This document shows positions 8,518 to 14,548 of a stretch of 14,698 nucleotides of DNA, piece after piece. The stretch comes from Sandarakinorhabdus sp. (GTDB lineage: Bacteria; Pseudomonadota; Alphaproteobacteria; Sphingomonadales; Sphingomonadaceae). The stretch is taken from assembly GCA_025458465.1 (NCBI GenBank), contig JALOSK010000016.1, forward strand, positions 1 to 14,698. Reading direction: 5' to 3'. The stretch's first letter is position 1. Every line of letters begins with the position of its first letter. The translations under genes were made by a program, and so were the position numbers. A model generated the notes under the pieces. That model was not told the origin of the DNA. It worked only from the letters and a program-made list of their open reading frames with translations, and made no database searches.

Positions 8518-8546
8518 TTGCAGGAATTCTCGCGTCCCGCTAATGT
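8518..8546 (+). promoter_or_regulatory. Putative sigma-70-type promoter of the small lipoprotein gene
   Basis: TTGCAG (8518-8523) and TAATGT (8541-8546) are separated by exactly 17 bases, the best -35/-10 pair I saw in the window. Transcription would begin near 8553, leaving a leader of about 70 bases before the lipoprotein ATG. The -10 region starts 47 bases after the lipB stop. Confidence 0.55.
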
Positions 8547-8624
8547 CTACCACTGTTGGGGGATTAAAGACCTGCCGTCCCAACTCGTCCTGGGTTCAGG
8601 CGATACCGTCCAAGGAGTTAAAAA

Positions 8625-8876
8625 ATGATCGAGAAGCTCAAGACTGCCTCGCTGATCGCTGGCGCCGCCCTGCTCGTCGTCGCTTGCGGCGAAAAGAAGG
8701 CTGAAGAAGCCCCGGCCGCCGAAGCTCCGGCTGCTGAAGAAGCCGCTCCGGCCGAAGCCGCCCCGGCTGAAGCCGCCCCGGCCGAAGGCGCTGCTGATGC
8801 CATGGCTCCGGCCGCTGACGCCGCCGCTCCGGCCGCTGAAGCCGCTCCGGCTCCGGAAGCCGCTCCGGCTCAGTAA
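8625..8876 (+). CDS. Small Ala/Pro/Glu-rich lipoprotein, function unknown
   Basis: The 83-residue product has a lysine-containing n-region, a hydrophobic stretch and a lipobox ending VVAC, with the lipidated cysteine at residue 21 followed by Gly. This predicts a mature, membrane-anchored peptide of 63 residues. The mature part is almost only Ala, Pro and Glu, with some Asp, Lys and Gly, and is built of irregular APAEA-like units; it should be extended and disordered. I do not recognise a family; a spacer or cell-wall-associated role is conceivable but not shown. AAGGAG seven bases before the ATG gives a strong start. A good promoter precedes it and two hairpins follow, so it looks like a well-expressed single-gene unit. 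The absence of in-frame stops, the lipobox and the ribosome binding site all support real coding. Confidence 0.8.
   Translation: MIEKLKTASLIAGAALLVVACGEKKAEEAPAAEAPAAEEAAPAEAAPAEAAPAEGAADAMAPAADAAAPAAEAAPAPEAAPAQ
8745..8789 (+). repeat. Three 15-base tandem units encoding APAEA
   Basis: Three successive 15-base units (8745-8759, 8760-8774, 8775-8789) encode APAEA, APAEA and APAEG with one- or two-base differences at synonymous sites plus one Ala-to-Gly change. Looser copies of the same Ala-Pro-Ala-Glu pattern fill the rest of the mature lipoprotein (about 8704-8873). Confidence 0.75.
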
Positions 8877-8934
8877 TTCGACTTTTCGTCGAATTGGATT
8901 ATGAAGGGCCGTCCCGTTCGGGGCGGCCCTTTTT
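8875..8934 (+). terminator. Double hairpin with Rho-independent terminator after the lipoprotein gene
   Basis: The first hairpin is a perfect 8-base stem, AATTCGAC with GTCGAATT (8875-8895, 5-base loop), starting in the stop codon. The second is a GC-rich stem, GGGCCG.CCC pairing with GGG.CGGCCC (8906-8929), followed by five T (8930-8934), a canonical intrinsic terminator. Transcription from the promoter at 8518 should largely end here, 20 bases before the SCP2 gene. Confidence 0.8.
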
Positions 8935-8953
8935 CCTTGGGAAGGATGTTTGA

Positions 8954-9253
8954 ATGAGCCTGGCACAGATCACCGAAACGATGACGGAGCGCATGGGCGC
9001 CGGTGGCCAGTTCAAGAAATCGGTGAAGTTCGATTTCGGTGCGGACGGCTTGGTCCGCATTGACGATACGGTTTCGCCGGTCGTGGTAAGCAACGAAGAT
9101 GGTCCCACGGCCTGCACGATCAAGGTGAGCATGGCCGATTTCATGGATATCGCAACCGGCAAGCAAAATGCCCAGATGGCCTTCATGATGGGCAAGCTGA
9201 AGATCGACGGCGACATGTCAGTGGCGCTGTCGCTCGGTTCCATTCTGGGCTGA
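8954..9253 (+). CDS. SCP2 sterol-binding domain protein
   Basis: The product is 99 residues, a stand-alone SCP2 domain. This small alpha/beta fold has a hydrophobic tunnel that binds lipids or acyl chains. Typical features are the amphipathic N-terminal helix (ITETMTERM), an alternating-strand region with VKFDFGADGLVRID, the strand TACTIKVSMADFMDIATGK (about 53-71), and the C-terminal MAFMMGKLKIDGDMSVAL, whose MGKLKIDGD is close to the family signature. Bacterial members are cytosolic and mostly uncharacterised; the ligand is unknown. GAAGGA seven to eight bases before the ATG supports the start. The gene begins only 20 bases after the strong terminator at 8906-8934 and no clear promoter of its own is seen, so expression may rely on read-through. 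Confidence 0.9.
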   Translation: MSLAQITETMTERMGAGGQFKKSVKFDFGADGLVRIDDTVSPVVVSNEDGPTACTIKVSMADFMDIATGKQNAQMAFMMGKLKIDGDMSVALSLGSILG

Positions 9254-9269
9254 GCCACTCTCTGTGTTG

Positions 9270-9307
9270 CCGGAGCCAGCCCCTGCTGGCTCCGGAACCC
9301 GTTTTTT
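9270..9307 (+). terminator. Probable terminator after the SCP2 gene
   Basis: A perfect 11-base stem (CCGGAGCCAGC at 9270-9280 with GCTGGCTCCGG at 9285-9295, 4-base loop) is followed, after six intervening bases, by seven T (9302-9308). The T-run is not directly against the stem, so efficiency may be reduced. Confidence 0.65.
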
Positions 9308-9325
9308 TGCGATGGTGTTACCTGC

Positions 9326-9985
9326 GTGAATCGCCCGTTTCATTGGCTGTTGCTTGTGGCCACGATCGCCAGCGGTGCCGCGCATGCGGCCCCTTCGGCG
9401 AAGAAGCGCGCCATTCCCGTCCGGAAGGCAGCGCCACAGATCTCCCCAAAAAAGCCCGTGGTGGACGAACTGCCCCAGACACCGGGGATCATGGTTCCAC
9501 GCGCGGTGACGTTGACACGCGCGACGCCTGCCGAAAACCGGGCCCACGACGTGTGGACTCTGCGCGCGGCGCTCAACGTGGCGGCGCTCCAATGCCAGTA
9601 TTCGCCATTTCTGCGAACGGTCGACAATTACAACAAGATGCTCAGCAAGCATTCCCGCGAGTTGGCGGCAGCACAAACGTTGATGCAGGCACATTTCCGG
9701 CGCACCCAAAAGGCCGGCGCCGTTGCCTTCGATCGGTACAACACACGAAGCTACAACAGCTTCTCGACACTCGATGCGCAGTATAATTTCTGTCAGATTG
9801 CTGGCCAGATCGGGCAATCCTTGCGCATGACAGACGTGGGGACCATGGGCAAACTTGCCGAGACAGCACTGCCACAGCTTCGCGCGGCGTTGCGGCAGGT
9901 CCCGGTTGCAGCAGGCTTGAACGTCCCGCCACCGCCCGAGATGCCTGATTTCCGGTTCAACGAACTGGCGCTCGTCGATAACTGA
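9326..9985 (+). CDS. Secreted/periplasmic protein of unknown function
   Basis: The 219-residue product starts with a classical signal peptide: a basic n-region, the hydrophobic core HWLLLVATIASG, and a likely cleavage after AHA at residue 21. A Lys/Pro-rich segment (about 22-60) leads to a helical domain rich in aromatic residues, containing Cys93 (ALQCQYSPF) and a second Cys in the YNFCQIAGQI stretch; these could form a disulfide in the periplasm. I do not recognise a named family; similar sequences seem to recur as hypothetical proteins in sphingomonads (memory, not checked). The start is GTG with no clear Shine-Dalgarno. A five-codon frame from ATG 9312 ends in TGA overlapping this GTG and might couple translation. 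The gene is convergent with the ompA-like gene. Confidence 0.75.
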   Translation: MNRPFHWLLLVATIASGAAHAAPSAKKRAIPVRKAAPQISPKKPVVDELPQTPGIMVPRAVTLTRATPAENRAHDVWTLRAALNVAALQCQYSPFLRTVDNYNKMLSKHSRELAAAQTLMQAHFRRTQKAGAVAFDRYNTRSYNSFSTLDAQYNFCQIAGQIGQSLRMTDVGTMGKLAETALPQLRAALRQVPVAAGLNVPPPPEMPDFRFNELALVDN

Positions 9986-10038
9986 CCCATGGTCCAGGGC
10001 ATCGGCAAGCCCTGCCTTGGTCGGCGTACTTTGGACAC

Positions 10039-10079
10039 AAAAAGAAGGGGAGGCGACCAAGGTCGCCTCCCCTCTTTTT
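10039..10079. terminator. Bidirectional intrinsic terminator between convergent genes
   Basis: A near-perfect inverted repeat has A-rich left and T-rich right flanks (10039-10058 and 10061-10079). The core is a 12-base perfect GC-rich stem (GGGGAGGCGACC with GGTCGCCTCCCC) around a tiny CCAAGG apex. Read on +, it ends in TCTTTTT; read on -, it ends in an equivalent T-run. It therefore serves both the secreted-protein gene (ends 9985) and the ompA-like gene (ends 10098). A weaker stem (CAGGGC with GCCCTG, 9995-10014) precedes it. Confidence 0.85.
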
Positions 10080-10097
10080 GGTTGACCTGTCGGCCGC

Positions 10098-11279
10098 TTA
10101 CTGCGGCTGGCAGGGACCGCTGGACACCGGAGCGGGAGCACCGCTGAAGGTGATTTCCACGCGGCGGTTCTGCGGCTCACGCACACCGTCAGCCGTTTCC
10201 ACCAGCGGACGCGCTTCACCGAAGGCTTCGGTGGCGACCGCATCGCTCGGCACACCCTTGCCGGCCAGATAGGCCTTCACGGCGTCAGCGCGACGCTGGG
10301 ACAGACGGACGTTGTAATCGTCCTTGCCCGACTTGTCGGCGTGGCCAGCCAGTGCAACGCGGGTCTGGCCGGTCGCGGCGTACTGTTCGGCAGCGCGATC
10401 CAGAATCGCAGCGGCTTCAGCCGTGATGTCCGACTTGTCCCAATCGAAGAAGACCAGGAACGGACCCGGCGTCACAGCCGGCGGCGGGCACGGCGGCAGC
10501 GGAGCTGGCGGCGGCGGCGGCGGCGGCGGCGGAGGCGGCGGCGGCGGCGGCGGCGGAGCGGCCTTCTCGAAGAAGTTGTAGGTCAGCGTCAGCAGCAGGC
10601 TGTGGCTGCGGAAGCGTGTGTCCACCGGCAGGCCGTTCGTGGTGAAGGCATTAACGCCGCCCACGTTCAGGAAGCGGTACTTCAGGCCGATGTCGACATT
10701 GTCGCTGACCGGCTTGTAAACACCCGCCAGGATGTTCCACGCAAAGGAGGTGTCGGAATCATCGAGGAAGACGTTGCCCGGCGAGACCAGAGCCTGATCC
10801 GCCAGCTGAACCCGGGCGATACCGGCACCGGCGCCGATGTAGCCGCCGAAGTTGTTGTCCTTGCCGCCGAAATCGACGAGGCCGTTCAGCATGAAGGCAA
10901 GCGCGCTGGCCGAACCAGCGGCGTCACGATACTGCCTCACCAGCGGGATGCTGGTACCGTTGCCGAACGGAATGGCCGGCGGCGGGTTGTCGACATAGCT
11001 GTCGCGATTGCGGCCACGGATGTAGTTCAGCGCAAATTCCGTGCGGAAACCGCCGAAATCATAGCCGATGTTGCCACCAACATCGAAGCCGGGCAGGTAC
11101 ACATGGCGGATGGAATTTTCCACCGTGCTGGCACCATTGGCCGTCGAAATGTCAAGCGTCTGGTTCTGCACCAGGCTGACACCCGCTTCGAGACCGATAT
11201 ACCAAGCCTTGTCCTTGGCGACAGCAGCACCCGAAAGTGCCGTGGCGGCAAGAGCGAGGCCGATTGCGAACTTGCGCAT
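10098..11279 (-). CDS. OmpA-family outer-membrane protein with beta-barrel, proline linker and peptidoglycan-binding domain
   Basis: The product is 393 residues. A signal peptide (1-21, cleaved after AVA) is followed by a beta-barrel of the OmpA/OprF type (about 22-237, ending LLLTLTYNFF), a linker of 17 consecutive prolines (242-258), and a C-terminal OmpA domain (about 271-378). The OmpA domain holds FFDWDKSDIT, GHADKSG and YNVRLSQRRADAVKAYL. Asp315 and Arg330 have the same spacing as the peptidoglycan-binding pair D271/R286 of Acinetobacter OmpA. It should tether the outer membrane to the cell wall. Cys264 in the linker and Cys390 near the C-terminus are unusual and might pair. The ATG at 11279 is preceded by AAGGGG at six bases; the ATG at 11285 sits directly against it and is less likely. 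Confidence 0.93.
   Translation of the reverse strand: MRKFAIGLALAATALSGAAVAKDKAWYIGLEAGVSLVQNQTLDISTANGASTVENSIRHVYLPGFDVGGNIGYDFGGFRTEFALNYIRGRNRDSYVDNPPPAIPFGNGTSIPLVRQYRDAAGSASALAFMLNGLVDFGGKDNNFGGYIGAGAGIARVQLADQALVSPGNVFLDDSDTSFAWNILAGVYKPVSDNVDIGLKYRFLNVGGVNAFTTNGLPVDTRFRSHSLLLTLTYNFFEKAAPPPPPPPPPPPPPPPPPAPLPPCPPPAVTPGPFLVFFDWDKSDITAEAAAILDRAAEQYAATGQTRVALAGHADKSGKDDYNVRLSQRRADAVKAYLAGKGVPSDAVATEAFGEARPLVETADGVREPQNRRVEITFSGAPAPVSSGPCQPQ
10506..10556 (-). repeat. GGC/GCC triplet repeat encoding 17 prolines
   Basis: On the + strand, eight GGC, one GGA, seven GGC and one GGA triplets run without interruption in the linker of the OmpA-family gene. On the coding strand they read as 17 CCN codons, nearly all CCG. 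Length changes by slippage would add or remove whole prolines without shifting the frame. Confidence 0.95.
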
Positions 11280-11297
11280 CGTCATCCCCTTTGTTCG

Positions 11298-11317
11298 TGC
11301 CACGACCATTTGTGGCA
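11298..11317 (-). promoter_or_regulatory. Inverted repeat in the ompA-like mRNA leader
   Basis: TGCCAC (11298-11303) and GTGGCA (11312-11317) form a 6-base stem with an 8-base loop between the putative transcription start and the ribosome binding site (about 11286-11291). It could affect mRNA stability or translation, as leader stems of omp mRNAs do in other bacteria, or act as an operator. The stem is short. Confidence 0.3.
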
Positions 11318-11328
11318 TCTGGGGCGTG

Positions 11329-11356
11329 TCTATCGCAGGCCGTAATGAACAGGCAA
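11329..11356 (-). promoter_or_regulatory. Putative promoter of the ompA-like gene
   Basis: On the - strand TTGCCT (11356-11351) and GATAGA (11334-11329) are separated by 16 bases, placing a start near 11322 and a leader of about 43 bases. The 146-base gap between the DUF2793 gene and this gene contains no terminator I can see, so read-through from the GTA genes is also possible. Confidence 0.4.
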
Positions 11357-11425
11357 GTGCGGATTTGCCCATAATGTTGCCGCCCGGCCACAGGTTGCCT
11401 TCGAAAGCACTGTTCGCATCGCAAC

Positions 11426-11917
11426 TCAAGTGGCCAGGATACCCTGCGACGCAAGTGCAGCAAGCAAGGCCGTCAGCGCCGATCGGGCCTCTGCGTCCAC
11501 GGTTGCGCCACCCATCGGCGGCGCGATCGTGACCGGCGGCGCTGCCAACAGGGATCGTCCGCCAATTTCCAGACCGGCAACAGGCCAGGCCGATTGCCAA
11601 TCCCCGCGATGGATCAACATGATGCCCTCGTCCAGCACCAGAGCGGAAAGCCCGTCGCGCGGTGTTTGTGGCAGCCATCCAGGGTTCTGCCATTGCACCA
11701 GCGTGCCCGCCGGATGGCTCCAGGCAGCCGCCCCGCCCTGCGGCACGATGTGTGTCTCGCCCGATTCCGGCTGCGTCGGCGGCACGATCTGGCTTCGCGA
11801 CGCCACGGCCAAGGCAACCATGCTGTCAAGCGCCAGCACGGCTTCGTTGTGGGTGACATCTTTCTGGCTCTGGCCAGCAGCAATCAAGGGCAGGCCGAGG
11901 CGTGGTGTTTCAGGCAT
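11426..11917 (-). CDS. DUF2793 protein, putative GTA/phage tail-fibre-associated protein
   Basis: The product is 163 residues. The N-terminus PRLGLPLIAAGQSQKDVTHN followed by EAVLALDSMVALAV is the hallmark of DUF2793, a domain of phage and GTA tail proteins. The middle part (about 38-110), with repeated Gly/Trp and SGETHIVPQG, AWSHPAGTLVQWQNPGW and LDEGIMLIHRGDWQ, resembles short beta-rich fibre segments. The Ala/Leu-rich C-terminus (about 140-163) may be helical. I recall that the R. capsulatus GTA tail-fibre gene at a separate locus carries a related domain; here it follows gp15 by 13 bases. The ATG at 11917 has GGGAG at about six bases, so the longer frame back to 11989 is not used. It is probably the last gene of the GTA operon. 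Confidence 0.85.
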   Translation of the reverse strand: MPETPRLGLPLIAAGQSQKDVTHNEAVLALDSMVALAVASRSQIVPPTQPESGETHIVPQGGAAAWSHPAGTLVQWQNPGWLPQTPRDGLSALVLDEGIMLIHRGDWQSAWPVAGLEIGGRSLLAAPPVTIAPPMGGATVDAEARSALTALLAALASQGILAT

Positions 11918-11930
11918 GGACGTCTCCCGA

Positions 11931-14087
11931 TCAAGGAATTGCGAGTATGGCGGACCGTCCCAGCGTGTGGCCGACTTGCGCCACCTCAAGCCACAGCGGC
12001 CCTGAACGATCGGCGCAGCGCCACGTCGGCGCGGTCACTTCAAGCGTTTCGATAACGCTTGTCCCGTCCCGGAGCGTAAGTCGCCAGAGCGGGTTGGGCT
12101 CCGCCAAGGGAACGTCGGTCAGATCAGGCCAGCCAAAGCCCGCTCGGCTCTGCGGGATCCAGTCAAACTGGATTTCCCCGGATGACCTGGAATGGCGAAG
12201 ATGCACCGGGGCCAGCGGACGCAGGGCTTCGCCGCCAATTGTCGCCCACACGGGTGACATATCAGAGTCTCCGCTGCCCAGCAGCCGGAGCCGAACGGCC
12301 TCGCCAAGGCGTTCTATCGGCAGGGATAGTTGCAGCAGTGCGGCTGGATCCAGCACAACGAAGGCTTCGTCCGCCCCATGGGTCGGCACGGCCCAATCGG
12401 TGCCACGGCGACCGCGGAGCAGGCCGGACAGGCGAAACCGACGATCACCCAACGGCAAGGCATGCGCGAACTGAATGAGTTCATCGCCAACCATTGCCAA
12501 ATTGCCGCCAGCAAGAACCGCCGCACGGCTGCGACCCTCAAGCCACATTCCGTCTGACAGAAGTTCCACGTCGACCGACGCCAACTCGTCCCACGTGGCC
12601 GGATTTGCCGAAGCCAATGCCGTGAGCGTTCGCCCCATGGTGGCTGGCGCCGGCAAGATGCCAATGCCGGTGTAACTCATGCCGCCATCCAGGCTCATGG
12701 CCACGCCGGCCCGTCGCCAGCCAGCAGCTTGCCCGGCACCGGCCAGCCATAGACGGGGGCGGTCCGGCAGTTCGCCGGGCAACGGCGGCAGATCCATGAC
12801 GACAAGGGTGGTTGGGCCGGCCGGCACGTCACCATGGACAAGCGCCCGCCCACCATCGCTGGCCGAGAAGGGTGCATAGGATGCGCCGGCCCGCACAAGA
12901 TCGAGGCTCAGCACGAAGCCTTCGAAGCGGCATTCGACCACCTGCCAGACCCCATCCGGAAGGACGAGGATATCACCCGGGGTGATGCCCAGAAATCGCC
13001 AGGGAAGGCGCAAGGATCGGCGCTGCCGCTTTGCCGTCGCACGGACCAGCAATTCCGTGCAAAGCCGCTTGGCAGCAGGCGCATCAAGCCCAATGGGCAA
13101 TGCGATGATGTCCGTTCGTGCGCCAGGCTGGATCCGTGATCGCTGCAATCCGGGCTGATAATCCCGCTCCACATCATAGTAGCTGATCTCGATCACGTCG
13201 GGGACCGATCCGGCGGCCATGCGCCGTTGCCGATCACGGTCAGGCCTTGCGCCAGGGCCACCCTCGACTGCACTCGCATCCAGCGCATGGTCGAGGTTCA
13301 ATGACAACGGCTGCACCGCCGTTCCGACCAGTCGCACCCCGCCGGCAAGCACGGCGCCCGTGGCCGTCAAGATCGGACCGAGAGTGTCAGAAAAGGGGCC
13401 ACTTGCTCCGATGTAGAGGCCATCAACCGATGGAAATTGACCCGTTGTGGTCAATGCCAAACCAATGTTGCTCGCCATCGTCGGGATCGCTTCGCCCAGA
13501 TCGACGGGCCCATTGGAAGCAAGAACCTCGAACGACAGATTGGGCAAGCGATTGCCGAACTCGGCCAACTGGAGATCTTCGAACACCACATAGGAGCAGC
13601 CACGAAACGCGGGTGCCACGCCCTCGGCCGCAGCAATCAACGGGTCCGCCGGCTGGCGCTCCCCGCCCCGGTGAACGCGCATCGATGCCGGCACAAGCCA
13701 CTGGCCGCCAGCATCCCGGATCAATTTGCCATCGGCCCATATCCGGCCAATGTCGACAATGCTGCCCGCGCACAACAGAACCGCAAAGCTGGCGGAATAG
13801 GCATAGTTCGTGGTGCTCGGGCCGCGCTTGCCGCCTCCGGTTTGCGATACGGTCTCGCGCACCGGCGTGGCCCAGATCACGTTGCCGCTCAGCCGCATGC
13901 GACCGCTGAGCAAAGGGATCGGTTCCCCATAACTGGCCGCCTGGACTTCGGGTGTTGCCCGACGGCCTTCCCGGCGCGGGCTGCCCAGCAGTCGCCGATC
14001 GACACTGCCGCCCACCAGCGTGCCGATCAGCCCCCCCACGGGGCCAAGCACGGCGCGCCCCAAGACGCCAAGCACCAGAGTTGCCAT
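11931..14087 (-). CDS. GTA gp15-like tail/baseplate protein, short form
   Basis: The 718-residue product is homologous to the megatron protein gp15 at the tail tip of the R. capsulatus GTA. The Gly-rich hydrophobic N-terminus (VLGRAVLGPVGGLIGTLVGG) leads into the conserved blocks ASYGEPIPLLSGRMRLSGNV, then TNYAYSASFAVLLCAG, then IGRIWADGKLIRD, and YVVFEDLQLAEFGNRLPNLS (about 165-184). From about residue 300 the phage tail-type domain continues (ISYYDVERDYQPGLQRSR, FLGITPGDILVLPDGVW, and ALPLGDRRFRLSGLLRGRRG further on). RcGTA gp15 is far longer, with a TIM-barrel glycosidase-like region between these parts; here they are almost adjacent and no such barrel fits. AAGGAGG six bases before the ATG gives a strong start, 23 bases after gp14. 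Confidence 0.9.
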   Translation of the reverse strand: MATLVLGVLGRAVLGPVGGLIGTLVGGSVDRRLLGSPRREGRRATPEVQAASYGEPIPLLSGRMRLSGNVIWATPVRETVSQTGGGKRGPSTTNYAYSASFAVLLCAGSIVDIGRIWADGKLIRDAGGQWLVPASMRVHRGGERQPADPLIAAAEGVAPAFRGCSYVVFEDLQLAEFGNRLPNLSFEVLASNGPVDLGEAIPTMASNIGLALTTTGQFPSVDGLYIGASGPFSDTLGPILTATGAVLAGGVRLVGTAVQPLSLNLDHALDASAVEGGPGARPDRDRQRRMAAGSVPDVIEISYYDVERDYQPGLQRSRIQPGARTDIIALPIGLDAPAAKRLCTELLVRATAKRQRRSLRLPWRFLGITPGDILVLPDGVWQVVECRFEGFVLSLDLVRAGASYAPFSASDGGRALVHGDVPAGPTTLVVMDLPPLPGELPDRPRLWLAGAGQAAGWRRAGVAMSLDGGMSYTGIGILPAPATMGRTLTALASANPATWDELASVDVELLSDGMWLEGRSRAAVLAGGNLAMVGDELIQFAHALPLGDRRFRLSGLLRGRRGTDWAVPTHGADEAFVVLDPAALLQLSLPIERLGEAVRLRLLGSGDSDMSPVWATIGGEALRPLAPVHLRHSRSSGEIQFDWIPQSRAGFGWPDLTDVPLAEPNPLWRLTLRDGTSVIETLEVTAPTWRCADRSGPLWLEVAQVGHTLGRSAILAIP

Positions 14088-14110
14088 GGCAATCCTCCTT
14101 TGGTTGGAGC

Positions 14111-14548
14111 CTATCGGACGCCCGGCAAGGCCCAGATGGCCGCAACGGGCCAGTCCGTCGGCACGGGCGATTCCACCACGCGACCCAAGCCAGCGTGAGC
14201 ATGAATCATGCCGGTTTCACTCAGAACAGCGAGGTGGCGATGGCCCCGCGCCAGTTCAAAGGCGATCAGGTCCCCCGGCCGCCCCTGCTTCAGGCGCCGA
14301 CATCCCAGGCTCTCCATGGTTGCGGCCATCAGATCAGCATGATCGCCAGTCAGTGCATAAGCTGGAACCCGCCCCAACGAAACACCGGCGCCAGTGGCGG
14401 CCAGAAGAGCGACCCCGATGCAATCGAGGCCCACGCCGGGCGTGCGGCCCTGCGCGCGAAAGGGTGTGCCCAAGCCAGATCTGGCTGCCGCCAGCGCGGC
14501 CTTGCGGCGCCGTGAAAGGCGCTGCACCGATTTGTGCGCGCTGATCAT
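14111..14548 (-). CDS. NlpC/P60-family peptidase, GTA gp14-like
   Basis: The 145-residue product matches the cell-wall peptidase at the tail tip of alphaproteobacterial GTAs, which is thought to open the peptidoglycan of the recipient. The catalytic Cys43 lies in the family motif LDCIGV, and His105 in GHRHLAVL takes the position of the second catalytic residue; His115/His117 (MIHAHAG) offer the third. GTPFRAQGR before the Cys motif and RPGDLIAFELARG before the His motif are also typical. No signal peptide is present, as expected for a protein assembled into the particle. The ATG overlaps the stop of gp13 as ATGA, so translation is probably coupled. Confidence 0.92.
   Translation of the reverse strand: MISAHKSVQRLSRRRKAALAAARSGLGTPFRAQGRTPGVGLDCIGVALLAATGAGVSLGRVPAYALTGDHADLMAATMESLGCRRLKQGRPGDLIAFELARGHRHLAVLSETGMIHAHAGLGRVVESPVPTDWPVAAIWALPGVR

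Noticed and set aside
8625..8876. The lipoprotein frame as a non-coding low-complexity artefact
   Set aside because: The strong ribosome binding site, the intact lipobox at the right place, and a stop immediately followed by terminator hairpins all argue for a real gene.
10506..10556. The GGC repeat as a CRISPR or replication-iteron array
   Set aside because: It is a simple triplet repeat inside a coding sequence and is fully explained by the proline linker.
10341..11345. A + strand frame opposite the ompA-like gene with a polyarginine run
   Set aside because: The Arg run is simply the complementary reading of the proline triplet repeat. The - strand protein has a signal peptide, barrel and OmpA domain.
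13437..14198. + strand frames opposite gp15 and gp14
   Set aside because: They are shadows of GTA genes that have clear homology and ribosome binding sites on the - strand.
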